This document shows, in pieces, positions 49,548-61,812 of a DNA stretch of 64,000 nucleotides (the first letter of the stretch is position 1; every line of letters starts with the position of its first letter). The stretch is from Strongyloides papillosus. Its lineage: Eukaryota > Nematoda > Chromadorea > Rhabditida > Strongyloididae. Location of the stretch: contig SRSI01000023.1 of assembly GCA_005656395.1 (NCBI GenBank), positions 310,001 to 374,000 of the forward strand. Direction: 5' to 3'. The notes beneath the pieces were generated by a model. The model did not search any database. It had not been told where the DNA came from and saw only the letters and a program-made list of their open reading frames with translations. The translations under genes and the position numbers were made by a program.

Positions 49548-49719
49548 TTAACTTTCATTAGCAGAAACTATAACAACATTATCTTTTCTACAAAATATAA
49601 AGTTTGTAAATCTTCTAAATTGTAATTTAAGATACTTTCTATTTCCAGTAGGTAATATTAAAAAAAGAATAGGATTGATACATGGGACGAGCATTAATAA
49701 ATTCACTATTTGACATAAT
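49548..49719 (-). pseudogene. C stub near A10, with B-like patch
   Basis: Last about 55 codons of a C gene, stop at 49548, ending at the same kind of junction (ACATAATATTTTCTTTTG) as the stub beside A8. Unlike C1, C2 and that stub, positions about 49670-49700 read AGGATTGATACATGGGACGA, which is the B3 sequence, so this copy carries a patch converted from a B gene. Confidence 0.7.
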
Positions 49720-49841
49720 ATTTTCTTTTGTTTTTAATCTGTTTTACTACCACTTATTTTAGAAGATTGTTTGCTAAAAACATTACTTGCCCTTATGTTA
49801 TTTTTTTGATTTGATTTTTTGCACATAATTGTGTCCATAAT
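49720..49841 (-). pseudogene. Detached tail of A10
   Basis: Matches the tail of A8 (DTIMCKKSNQ, then ASNVFSKQSSKISGSKTD) in the A frame, but is cut off from the rest of A10 by the transposon at 49842. It can no longer be part of the A10 product. Confidence 0.85.
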
Positions 49842-50407
49842 TAGACATGGGATCCGACCCTGGTCGACCCTTGAAAATGGGTCGACCCCTGACCAATTTT
49901 TAAGGGCCGACCCCAAATTTTAGGGTCGATGCAAGATTACAAAAATTTTAGGGTCGGTTTTATATTATTCACTGACAACTTTGGAAAATTAATCTGTTAG
50001 TGAAATAATAATTATCTCTACCATTTTAAAAATATTAGTTTTGAAATTAATATTGGCCATTTTTGGAGTTCAGTAAAGTTATCAGCACCTAATTTACATA
50101 ATCAATTATCAAAAATTAAGAATAATAAAGTCAACTAACATCAAATTTGAGAGTTCAACACTATTATATATTAGAAATTGTCGACGAACTAATTTAACTA
50201 CTATGAATTTGAACAATTTATTAGTTTAAAGGGGTAATTTATAATTTATATATTGTAATATTTTTTTTAATAGAAAATTTTCTTTAATTATAATAAAATT
50301 ATGTTTTTTACAGGGGTATATGTTACTAGTTTAACGGGTCGATTTTAAAAAGCGACCCTAAACCGACCGACCCCGGGTCGAAAAATTAACCGACCCGCCC
50401 ATGTCTA
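49842..50407. mobile_element. Non-autonomous hAT-type element, 566 bp, inserted in A10 exon 2
   Basis: Perfect 10-bp inverted ends TAGACATGGG (49842-49851) and CCCATGTCTA (50398-50407), flanked by an exact 8-bp duplication TCCATAAT (49834-49841 and 50408-50415). Removing the element and one copy restores the sequence of the other A genes at this point. An 8-bp duplication with short ends is typical of hAT transposons. Both ends carry many GGGTCG/CGACCC repeats, strikingly GC-rich here; the centre is AT-rich without a transposase frame. Confidence 0.92.
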
Positions 50408-51384
50408 TCCATAATTTTCTTTAATGTTGACAGAATTAATTTTCTATTGCTTGGTAGCAATACAATAAAAAGAAAACCATTAACAGCGGGAATAAAAGAT
50501 ATAAGATGGACAACATTATTGATAAAGAATGAAATAAGATGAACTTTTTGAATCATTATAAGGATAACAATTACCACAACTGGACCTCCGGTAAGGCATA
50601 CAGGAGTAAATGCTTGGACAATCAAAATTGTCATAAATTCTTTGTTTATTTTTTCAGTTTGTGTTGAAATAATATCTTTATGTTCTTTAATGTATAATTT
50701 ATATTTTCTAACAAAATATATTATAAAAAAATAATTGACTGTAAAATATGTTGGAACAACTATAAACACTGACAGAAATTTTGAATCAGACTAAAAAATT
50801 AACATAAAAAATATTACTGTAGAAAAACATACGATTTTGCGTCCCAATACTGCAGTTGACTCTGTTAATACATTACTTTCAATATTATACTTTTTAATTA
50901 CATTTATTATAATATCAAGCTGTAGATGTTCATTAAAAGGAAAAGTAATACTAATAGCTTGAAGTATCGTCAATGTTATGCAAAAACCTAATACTTTTAT
51001 TGTGGTATTTCTATTGAAACCATTATTGTTACAGACAATAGAAAATCTTGTAGCAATAAGACCTGTTGGAATACTTATATTGAAGAACATTAGAAATACT
51101 GAAAAACCAATTAAACTAGTGTGTAAGAAGTCATTAGATGTAGGATGGCTTAGTGGTCGTAAGAATACAACTATGTAATCATCAAAAACATAAACATGGA
51201 ACTTTAGATATCCAAGAACTACAACTGAAATAACAGCCATATCAAATTGAAAAAATAGCATAAATGTATAATACTTATTCTGAGATTCATTTCGCTTTTT
51301 CACAACAAGGACTATGGCTACAATATTGAATAAACACCCAAAAAAAAAATTTATAGAGAAAAATACATCATCTAACGTATCCAT
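50386..51384 (-). CDS. A10: 7TM chemoreceptor-like GPCR, tail cut by a transposon
   Basis: Exon 1 51384-50833, intron 50832-50791 (42 bp), exon 2 50790-50386; 318 residues. Starts MDTLDDVFFSINFFFG. Exon 1 resembles A3 (loop EHLQLDIIINVIKKYNIE; TM4 region KVLGFCITLTILQAISI), exon 2 resembles A8. The reading frame leaves the receptor in helix 8 after KKIMD and ends with RHGRVG encoded by the transposon end. All seven membrane segments precede the insertion, so a tail-less receptor could still be made. Confidence 0.85.
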
Positions 51385-51959
51385 TTATCTAATAAAATGC
51401 AATAATGATGAATGATAATTTTTTCTTAACTTTCAATACTTAAATTAAAATGCGCAAACTTTGAGATGTAAATGTATAATCTTTTCTCAGTAGAATTTTA
51501 ATTTTTTAAATTATCAATTTATATTTCCTGATTTTCTTCATGGATTATTAGTTAACATCTTTTGTTTCCGATGATGTATATGGAAAATTTTTTGTCACTT
51601 CTAGTTTATCAATAGCGATTTTATAGTTTATAGAAGTTATTAATATTTTATCTTAAAGGTGATTAAAATGAGATAATAATATTCACAATAACTATTAGCA
51701 AATAAATTTTTATTAAAGTTTACTAAACTTTTAAGGTATAAAATTGTAGTTGAAAAATAATGATAGACATGTAAAAAATTTTTCTCTGCACATGATTTTA
51801 TAATAAAAATTTTTTTTCAATCACATACAATACAATTACCTTATAATATCAATGGGTAATTTATTTGAAATAGCAAAAAAAACGGGAATATACTTCTTCT
51901 ATATTTTAGTATTTTTATCCAATAAATTTTGGTAGGCTTGTAAATAAACATTCTTGATA

Positions 51960-52484
51960 ATGTTTCCACCAATTGATAACGTTTGTATTTTGATCGTTGT
52001 AACTGTAAGTTGGTTACTTTATTTGTTAGTAACTATTTTCATGATTCAAAGTTTAAAAAATTCTCAAGAATTTCATACTAGTTTTATTATTCTTTTTGTT
52101 GTTAATCGTATCTATTATTTATAATATTAATATATTTTTTTGGTATTTTCCATGATGGGTTTTAATTATACATTATTATGCATCCCACGAGTGTTTTTCA
52201 ATAATTTATATTTTAACATTTTATAAATTTCAAACATTATTAATAATAAAAAATGTCATTCTTACTATAGATAAATTTTTTACTGTATATAAACCAATTT
52301 TTATAAAATCTGTTGGACAAAAAATGCATCTTATATTATTGTTATTTTCCAAGTTGTCGTGACATACCTTTATTATTCTTATCACTATTTTATTGGAGCT
52401 ATTTTCATGAGTGTAGTATTCATTCACGCAAAATATTTAACATTTAAGAAACTTTTTGAATGGATATCATTATTTGATCCATAA
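51960..52484 (+). pseudogene. F10: plus-strand 7TM receptor fragment
   Basis: Close to F2 with a few substitutions (for example CTTTTTGTTG for ATTTTTGTTG and AAGTTGTCGTGAC for AAGTTTTTGTGAC). Same first 54 open codons and same TTATAA stop. Confidence 0.5.
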
Positions 52485-53056
52485 CTTTGACAATTTTTTA
52501 TAGCATTAAGTTCCTCTACTATTTAGATATTATCCCTTTAATGAATTGTAAACCATATTGTCTTATTAATTTTTAAAAAAATTAATCGAGTAGTAGAATA
52601 AAGAGCTTAAAAAGGATTTGTTTCAGAAATAACTTGTCTAGTTATTTCAAAAATCCTTTGGGACGATATACATACTTATATTAAATAAGAAACACACTTT
52701 TTGATTATTTATTCATTAAAATTAGTTAATTTTAATTGAAGCCTGCTAACGCATAATCATTTTTATACTTCTTTTTATCATAGATAATACTAAAAGGTAT
52801 TTAAATTCATAAAATAGACTATTCATGAATAAATGAAATCAAACCAAATTTAAAATTCATATTTGATATTTCTTCATAATATTCATTTATTTTTTTTTGA
52901 ATTCTATCTGCTATACTCTTTTAAATATTTTGTTAATTAAAAAATGATGAGCAATCATATTCAACATAATAAAAATTATTTTATTTTATATACTATAGAA
53001 AAAGGCATGAACACAATAAGATACAAATATTATAATATCTAATAGCTTACTACTAT
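52485..53056. other. M7 3' flank
   Basis: No gene. Reads the same as 15883-16454 wherever I compared the two. Confidence 0.45.
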
Positions 53057-53659
53057 TTACTTAACTTTAAAAACACTATCTTCCATGTTACTGATCTTTT
53101 TTTGATTGGTGTTCTTTCCAGCTATTTTTTAGAGCATTTTTTGCTTGATTTATTAGATTAAGATTTGAATTCTTGACTTCTAGCTTTTGTCCTAGATTGG
53201 TCACATTGTCATTTATATTAAAATTTTTATTAACCTTCGTTTTTACCATATTCGTAAATTTTGTTGTAACATTTTTTTCTGTATAGTTGGAACATTTGAA
53301 ACTTCAGAGATCACGATTGAAGATTTAGTTGTCGATTGAGATGATGACGTTGGTAAACTTGTAAATGAACTATTGTCTTTTTTTTAATGTAGTTTTTTGA
53401 AAGTTACAAGTCCACTATTAAGAGAACAGTAACAACAATGAAAACTACAAAAATGATCCAAGTATTAGAGTTATAAATTTCTTCGTGAATTATATTAATA
53501 ATGAACTCAGCTTCTTTTATTTAATTTGGTTTTTTATGGTTAAAATTGACATTTTTTAAGGTACATTTATATATTCAATTTGATACCAAACTATCAATAT
53601 TATTTACTTCTATGGATTTCCCTGTTGTTTTACCAAACATTAACAATGATGTTGAATGG
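53057..53659 (-). pseudogene. M7: 3' stub of the M family
   Basis: Appears identical to M4 (offset 36,602 bp), including its frame breaks. Joins P6 at about 53659. Confidence 0.7.
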
Positions 53660-54311
53660 TTTTACGACACCACCAGACAGAGAGCAATTAGATATCCTCC
53701 TCAAACGTGGTATTCATAGAAGTGAGAACATTATTTTAAATGCTAGGCTTATAATATGAAGAAACAAATCACTATACGATAAAATATTATTCAACAAGTT
53801 TACAATAAACAATAGTTTTTCCGCTATTAGTAAAATAGTGGTGAAAGTTGTACTACAATTATTTTTAAATTACTAGAGGTAATAATTATAAAGACTATGT
53901 AAATGAAAAAGAATATTTTAAAGGAGTTAATAAAGGAAATGAAAAATTAAAGAAATGTTGTGAAAATGTTTGGAAAATTTTCTAAGTGACATTAAAACTA
54001 TATGGAAAAGATTTATGTTAGCTGTCTTACAAGAATATAGAAAGATGAAACTTGCTTATTTAGTTAAGATATCAAGAGAAAAAATATGTACAGAAAGAGT
54101 AATTTTTTTGGTGAGTAATTATTTGACTACTTTATTTATTTGTTCCCAGATTTCTGTGGATATATTGTTTATTGTATAACATTGACATCAATGAAGATTC
54201 AAATTAATTGTGATTAAAGAAACTGTAGTAAAGTTTCACACAGCTATATAGGCCTCCCTCCGACTCTAGATGGTTCTGATTCTGTTATTGGTTAATTACA
54301 AAAATTTGTAA
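53660..54311 (+). pseudogene. P6: copy of unrecognised plus-strand pseudogene
   Basis: The first about 340 bp equal P2, then the copies part at about 54005. The second part keeps an open 70-codon frame (53970-54179) with RFMLAVLQEYRKMKLAYLVK and ISREKICTERVIFLV; the GGTGAGT after it looks like a splice donor and TTGTTCCCAG downstream like an acceptor. Confidence 0.5.
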
Positions 54312-54437
54312 GATTACTACAAAAATTGAATAGCTAAATGACATGTTTATTTTTTTTTATAAAATACACTTTTTAATGGTAAATAAAATGATAAACATAA
54401 AGCAATTAGAAAATTTCTTATACAAATTTATTTTTCC

Positions 54438-55490
54438 TTATGTTGTCATTTTGCTTTGACTTTTAAAGGTATTAACCAATCCAGCATTTTCTTTTTTACA
54501 TAATAAGCAATTTGTAAATTTCTTAAAATGAAAGCACAGATATTTTCTATTTCTAGAGGATAATCCTAAGAACAGGATAGGATTGATACATGGAACAAGC
54601 ATTAATAGGTTTACTAGTAATATGCCAAATGTAGACAGTGTTTTTGTATTTTCCGTTATTATCATTATAAAAAAAATTATTATTGGTATTCCTGTGACAA
54701 TTACGGGAACTGAACTTTGAAATATTAAAATCATCATAAATTGTCTATTAATAATTAAAGTGTTATTTGACATTATACTTGAATAGCTTGCAATATATTT
54801 TCTGTATTTTTTTACATACAAAATGATAATTATATATGTTACCGAGAATATGGATATTAACAAAGCATATACAATGTATGATAACATTGATCCCTGTTAA
54901 AAAATGAAGTTAATTTTATAAGAAGAAAAGCTTACAAGATTAAAAGCAATAGCTTCAGTTGATTCAGAAATACCTATTAAACTTATATTATTCTTTTTGA
55001 TCCAATCGCTTAGAATATTTTCTGGTATATCTTCATTAACAATGATCCATACAACTAGACTAACACATAAACATGGTGTTGTAGTAAAAATAAAAATTAA
55101 AAATCCTTGTTTTAGATTCAAATAGCTTTGTTTACAAACTAAGTAATATCTCGCAAAAACTAACCCAGCAACGTAAACAACATTAAAATATAAAAAAAAG
55201 AAAACTAAAGATATACAAAATCTTTTTAAAGAAAAGTTATTGTAAAAGAAACTGTCAGAAATATAAAGAATATAGACTAAACGACTCTCTATCAATAAGA
55301 GATACATTGTAAAAACACTTTGAAATATAGATGTTAATAATCCAGCAATAAATTGTATCAAAAGAAGAATACCAAAATGTTTATTTTTCTTCTCTTCCGG
55401 GTAATGAACTATTGCACAGATTGCTGTAATGTTAGCTATGATCCCAATTACAAAAGTTGATATTGTTATAGTATAGGCAACGTAGTCCAT
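54438..55490 (-). CDS. B4: 7TM chemoreceptor-like GPCR, subfamily B, mosaic
   Basis: Exon 1 55490-54936 (185 codons), intron 54935-54894 (42 bp, donor GTAAGC), exon 2 54893-54438; 336 residues. Residues 1 to about 43 equal B3 (STFVIGIIANITAICAIVHY), while from about residue 60 the protein is nearly the same as B2 (IESRLVYILYISDSF, EDIPENILSDW, exon 2 MLSYIVYALLISIF). The switch suggests gene conversion or unequal crossing-over within the exon. Confidence 0.88.
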
Positions 55491-56412
55491 AATTAAAATA
55501 TAAATGATAAAATATTACACTTAATTTTGTTCTTTATTGAAATTTATGAATGTACGATAGGAAAACACGATATATTTATTAGTCACTCAAAGTCTTTTTA
55601 GTATTTCCTGAGATTTATTCATCAATGATAATTAAATTTATGATGTCAGGATAAAATGTATGAAAAATTATGTGTCGTTATTTATTAACACAACGATAAA
55701 CAGTTGTTAAAAATGAAGATGTTTGATAAGGAAAAGTATTATTATTGCTTCTTAATTATTGGATTGTACGAAGAAAATGTTGGTTTAGCAACATATTTTT
55801 AAATATTTTTAATTCAATTCTATATATAATTATTAATACATAACATATACCATTTTGAAGATTATATTGTATTCTAATTGTTGTAAAAATAAATTTTTTG
55901 TCATCTTTGATTTAAAAGTTTTATTATTAGAAAAATAATATATTTAAAAATAACTTTTGAGCATTGTCTTGAGTCTGAATATAAGAAAACTGAATAAAAA
56001 TTACATGTGATGAAGAGTTGATAGATTTATAATGCCTTAATACTTTGTGATATGAAGTACTATCTCTTCCATCTTATTAACTAAATCTTTAATTACAGAA
56101 TAATACCTATTCAAGTATACATAGTGTTATCTAAAAGGAGATTACACATATCAATTCAGATGGCAAAAAATCTGTCCCCATTGATATTTTGAATCCCAAA
56201 AGAAGTGATATCTTTCTAACGAGTATCAAAATTGTATAATCTTACTTGTAACAATAAAGTGATTATAATACCTCTCTTTTAAGCAATATAATGTAAATAT
56301 TTTATAAAAGATATTATTTAATAATGAAAATTCAATTATAAAGTAATTAATAAGATTTCTGTCAAATAAATCAAACATTCATTTTTTTATTTCTTCTGTG
56401 TTCTCGCGTTTT
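55491..56412. other. B4 5' flank with degenerate block D4
   Basis: No working gene. Up to about 55860 it matches the B2 flank; from about 55900 it matches the C1 side (19330 onward), so the source switches here. D4 is at about 56000-56262. Confidence 0.4.
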
Positions 56413-57444
56413 TTAACTTTTATTAGCAGAAACTATAACAACATTACTTTTTCTACATAATATAAGGTTTGTAAATCTTCTAAATTGTAATTTAAGATAC
56501 TTTCTATTTCTAGTAGGTAATGCCAAATAAAGAATAGAATTGATACAGGGAACAAGCATTAATAAGTTCACTATTAACATAATAATTACAGATGTTTTAT
56601 GAATGTTTCCTGTTGATATCATTATAACACCGAATATTACTGGCAATCCTACAACAACTATTGGAACGCTACTTTGAAATACTAGTAATTTAATAAATTG
56701 TTTATTGGTAAGAAGAGTGCTTGTTGACATAAGATTTGAATATTTGGCCATATAATTTTTATATTTTTTCACATAAATAATGATAATTGTATAAGCTGAT
56801 ATGAAAGTAATTGCGAGCATAGAAATAAAAGGATATATTGTTTTTTCTGCCTAACAAAAAATTTAATTAAATCATTAAAACAAAAAACTTGCCATATTCA
56901 AAGATATAACTTCAGTTGATTCAGAAAGATTGGCAAAATTGATGCGATTATTTGTTATCCAATTAATTAAAATATTTAACGGCATATCTTTATCAGTAGC
57001 AAACCATGCTGTAATACAAATACATATGGATACAATTTTACAAAGAACAATGATTAATAATGCTTCTTTAAGATTTAAATTATCTTTTTTACAAACCAAC
57101 CAATATCTTGCTATAACTAATCCACCAACGTAAAAAACATTGAAGTATAAAAAAAAGAAGACAAATAATACAAAAAATCTTTTTAAAAAAAAGTTATATA
57201 AGAAGGAATGAGATTCATTAAAAATAATAGTTATATAATTTTCTATCAATACTATATAGAATGAAAAGATTCTTTGAAAGATGAATGTTAATATTCCAGT
57301 AATAAATTGTATCACAACAAGCGTACGAAAATGTTTACTTTGTTGGCTCGGAGAATTTTTAATCGTTACAAATATTGATACACCATTTATTGTAATTCCA
57401 GTTACAATTATTGAAGTTGCTATACTGTTTAGAATGTAGTCCAT
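56413..57444 (-). CDS. C2: 7TM chemoreceptor-like GPCR, subfamily C, GC-AG intron
   Basis: Exon 1 57444-56893, intron 56892-56851 (42 bp, donor GCAAGT, acceptor GTTAG), exon 2 56850-56413; 329 residues. Differs from C1 by a handful of residues (NGVSIFVTIKN for NSVSIYVAIKN, VLIENY for VVIENY, LPVIFG for LPIIFG), all compatible with function. The noncanonical donor is unchanged. Positions correspond to C1 at a constant offset of 36,575 bp over the whole gene. Confidence 0.87.
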
Positions 57445-57717
57445 AGTGAAAATAAATAAATAAAATTATTTATTTCGAAATTTAGTTTATAAGAGTATTT
57501 TAAGAAGAGGTAGGTTTAATTACCTAATACTTAGAAGCTTTGTTCGGATTTCCTGAATTATCGCTCATCAATGATACAAATTCATTATTAGTGTAACCAC
57601 AAATACATGGAATACTATTTTTATTTTATCATATAATTTAATTGCATGTATTAAAACCTTTAGCAAAATAACAAAGGTGGGATAATGGTGATACAAAATA
57701 TTAACTTTTGATTATAG

Positions 57718-58843
57718 TTAAAAATATCGAACTTTGAGAGAATTTTGTTGACGAGTTCTCCTTTGTTTTGAATTTGTTTTACCATCACTTATTTTAGAAG
57801 ATTGTTTTCTAAAAACTTTATTGACTCTTATGTTATTTGATTTTGATTTTCTGCACAGAATTTTGTCCATAATTTTATTCAACGTTGAGAGAATTAATTT
57901 CTTATTGCTTGGTAGCAATATAGTAAAAAGAAAACCATTAACAGCAGGAATAAAAGTTAAAAGATGGACAACATTATTAATAAAGAATGAAATAATATAA
58001 ACTTTTTGAATCATTATAAGGATAACAATTACTACAACTGGACCTCCGGTAAGACATACAGGAGTAAACGCTTGAACAATCAAAATTGTCATAAATTCTT
58101 TGTTTATCTTTTGAGTTTGTCTTGAAATCATATTTTTATGTCTTTTAATATATAATTTGTATTTTGTAACAAAATATATTATGAATAGATAATTAATTGT
58201 AAAATATAATGGAACAACAATAAACAATGGTAGAAATTTTGAATCAAACTAAAAAATTAACATCAAGAAAATTTTTGTTAAAAAAACATACGATTTTGCT
58301 TCCCAAAGCTACAGTTGAATCCGTTAATATATTACTTTCAATATTATACTTTTTAATTACATTTGTTATAGTATCAGAAGATACGTGTTCACTGAAGGGA
58401 AAGGTAATACCAACAGCTTGAATTATTGTCAATGTTATACAAAGACCTAATATTCTGATTATGGAACTTTTATTGAAACCACTATTAGTACAGACAAAAG
58501 AAAATCTTGCAGCAATAAGTCCTGTTGGAATAGTTATATTAAAGTATATTAAAAATAGTGAAAAACCAATTAAACTAGTGTGTAAGAAGTCATTAGATGG
58601 AGGACGGCTTAGTGGTCGTAAAAATACAACCAAGAAATCATCAAGGACATAAATATGCATCTTTAGGTATCCAAGAACAATAGCTGAAATAACAGCCATA
58701 CCAAATTGAAAAAATAGCATAAATGTATAATACTTATTCTGAGATTCATTTCGCTTTTTCACAACAAGGGCTGTGGCTACAACATTGAATAAGCATCCAA
58801 AAAGAAGATTTGTAGAGTAAAATACATTATCCAACGTATCCAT
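57718..58843 (-). CDS. A11: 7TM chemoreceptor-like GPCR, full tail
   Basis: Exon 1 58843-58292, intron 58291-58249 (43 bp), exon 2 58248-57718; 360 residues, the longest A protein. Start MDTLDNVFYSTNLLFG at 58843; an ATG six codons upstream (58861) is possible but unshared. Exon 2 starts FDSKFLPLFIVVPLYF as in A6. The tail has NKIMDKILCRKSKSNNIRVN like A3, but without the frame loss, and ends NSLKVRYF, two codons past the usual end. Confidence 0.88.
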
Positions 58844-59421
58844 TTGTCTGAAAAAATGCAATAATGATGGATAATAATTTTTCCTTAACTTTAAATTCTT
58901 AAATTATAATGCGCAAACTTTGAGATGTAAATATCTAATCTTTTATCAGTAGAATTTTAATTTTTTAAATTATTAATTTATATTTCCTGACATTCGTCAT
59001 AGATTATTAATAAACATCTTTTGTTTCCGACGATGTAAACGAGAAATATTTTTTCGCTTCTTGTTTACCAGTAACAATTTTATAGAAATTGCTAACATTT
59101 TAATTTATAAGTGATTAAAATGAGATAATAATATTAACAATAACTATTAGCACATAAAATTTTTCTAAAATTCACTAAAATTTTAAAGTGTAGAATTGTA
59201 ATTGAAAAATAAAAACGAACGTGTAAAAAATGTCTCTCTGCACATAATTTTATAATAAAAATTTTTTACTAATTTTCATTCACATATACAATAAAATTTC
59301 CTTATAATATCAATTTTATAATTTATTTAAAATAGCAAAAAAAACGGGAATATACTCCTTCTAAATTTTAGTATTTTTATCCAATAAATTTTGGTAGGTT
59401 TGTAAATAAACATTCTTGATA

Positions 59422-59918
59422 ATGTTTCCACCAATTGATGATGTATGTATTTTGATTGTAGAAGCTATAAGTTTAATACTACATTTGTTAGTAACTATTT
59501 TCATGATTCAAAGTTTAAATACTTTTCAGGCATTTCATACAAGTTTTATTATTCTTTACGTTGTTAATAGTATCTATTATTTATAATATTAATTTATTTT
59601 TGGTATTTTCCAAGATGAGGTTTATTTATACATTACAATGCTTCCAACGAGTGGTTGTTAATAATTTATATTCTAACATTTTATAAAATTCGAACATTAA
59701 TAATAATTGGAAATGTCATTCTTACTGTAAATAATGTTTTTGCTTTATATAAACCAATTTTTTACAAAATCTGTTAGACAAGAAATGCGTTTTATATTAT
59801 TGTTATTTTTCAAGTTGTCGTGACAAACCTTTATTATTCTTATCTCTATTTTATTGGGGCTATTTTTATGGGTGTAGTATTCGTTCACGTAAAATATTTA
59901 ACATTTAAGAAATTTTAG
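59422..59918 (+). pseudogene. F11: plus-strand 7TM receptor fragment
   Basis: First 54 codons open (MFPPIDDVCILIVEAISL onward to VVNSIYYL), then TAA. The distal half carries the GTAAATAATGTTTTTGC stop seen in F8. Ends at TAG 59918. Confidence 0.5.
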
Positions 59919-60099
59919 AATGGATATCATTATTTGATCAATAACACTTCAAATTTTTAATTAGTGCAACCACAAAACACATGAAATATTATTTTTATTT
60001 TATCATCTAATTTAATTGACCTCTTAAGAACTTTAACAAAATAACAAAAATGGCACAATGGTGATACAAAAGATTAATTTTAGATTATAATTAAAAATA

Positions 60100-61219
60100 T
60101 TAAAATTTGACAGCATTTTGTTGATGAATTTTTTTTTGTTTTGAATTTGTTTTACCATCACTTATTTTAGAAGATTGTTTGCTAAAAACATTACTTGCCC
60201 TTATGTTATTTATTTTATTTGATTTTTTGCACATAATTGTGTCCATAATTTTTTTCAATGTTGATTGAATTAATTGTCTATTACTCGGCAGCAATACAAT
60301 AAAAAGAAATCCATTAACAATGGGAATAAAAGATACAAGATGGACAGCATTATTAATAAACATTGCAATAATGTAAGCTTTTTGAATCATTAAAAGTATA
60401 GCAATCACCACTATTGGACCTCCGGTAAGACATACAGGAGTAAATGTCTGGACGATCAAAATTGTCATAAATTCTTTATTCATTTTCTGAGTTTGTCTTG
60501 AAATCAAATCCTTATGTCTTTTTAAATATAGTTTGTATTTTCTAACAAAATATATTATAAGTAGATAATTAGTTGTAAAATATATTGGAACACATATAAA
60601 AAATGACAACAATTTTAAATCAGACTAAAAAAGTAATATAAATAAAAATTTATTTTAAAAAACATACAATTTTACATCCCAAAGCTACAGTTGACTCTGT
60701 CATTATATCACTTCCAATATCATACTTTTTAATTGCATTATTTATAATATCAGGAGATACATGTTCATTGAAAGGAAAGGAAACACAAATAGCTTGAAGT
60801 ATCGTGAATGTTATGCAAAAGCCTAATACTTTTATTGTGGAATTTCCATTGAAACCAATGTTAGTACAGACAATATAAAATCTTGCTGCAATAAGACCTG
60901 TTGGAATAGTTATATTAAAGTATATTAGAAATAATGAAAAACCAAATAAACTAGTATGTAAGAAGTCATTAGATGGAGGATGGCTTAGTGGTCGTAAGAA
61001 TACAACTATGTAATCATCAAAAACATAAACATGGAACTTTAGGTATCCAAGAACAAAAGATGAAATAATAGCCATACCAAATTGAAAAAATAGCATAAAT
61101 GTATAATATTTATTCTGAGATTCATTTCGCTTTTTCACAACAAGGCTTATGGCTAAAATATTTAATAAGCACCCAAAAACACCATTTGTAGAGTAAAATA
61201 CGTTATCTAACGTACCCAT
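60100..61219 (-). CDS. A12: 7TM chemoreceptor-like GPCR, full tail
   Basis: Exon 1 61219-60668, intron 60667-60625 (43 bp), exon 2 60624-60100; 358 residues. Starts MGTLDNVFYSTNGVFG. TM4 region KVLGFCITFTILQAICVSF and intron sequence match A3, while the N-terminus matches A8, so it is a mosaic of two A lineages. TM6-TM7 loop IQKAYIIAMFINNAVHL is unique. Full tail ending QQNAVKF. It is the last intact gene of the array. Confidence 0.88.
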
Positions 61220-61812
61220 TTATCTGATAAGATGTAATACTTATAAATGATTACTTTTTCTTAACTTTTTATACTTAATTTATAATGCACAAACTTTGAG
61301 ATGTATAATCTTCTATCAGTAGGATTTTTATTTTTTTAAAAATATCAATTAATACTTCCTAACATTCGTCATAGATTATTAATTAGCATCTTTTTTTTCC
61401 GATGATGTATACGGGGAATATTTTGTCATTTCTTGTTTATCATCAACAATTTTATATTTTATAGAAGTTATTGACACTTTAATTTATAAGTTATTGAAAT
61501 GAGATAATAATATTCATAATAACTATTAACATATAAAATTTTATTAAAATTTACTAAATTTTTAAAGGTATAAAATTGTTGCTGAAAATATAATGTGGGA
61601 CGTGTAAAAAATGTCTCTCACTACATAATTTTATAATAAAATTTTTTTATTAATTTTCACTGACATATACAATATAATTACTTTATTTTAATATCAATGG
61701 TTAATTGTTTTGAAATAAAAAAAAGCGAAAAATACCCCTTCTATATTTTGCTCCTTATTATAATATTTTTATTCACTATATCTTATAGGTTTGCAAATAA
61801 ACATTCTTGATA

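Noticed and set aside
49734..49916. 60-codon frame starting MGSALKNWSG
   Set aside because: Its first half is transposon end sequence joined by chance to the detached A10 tail.
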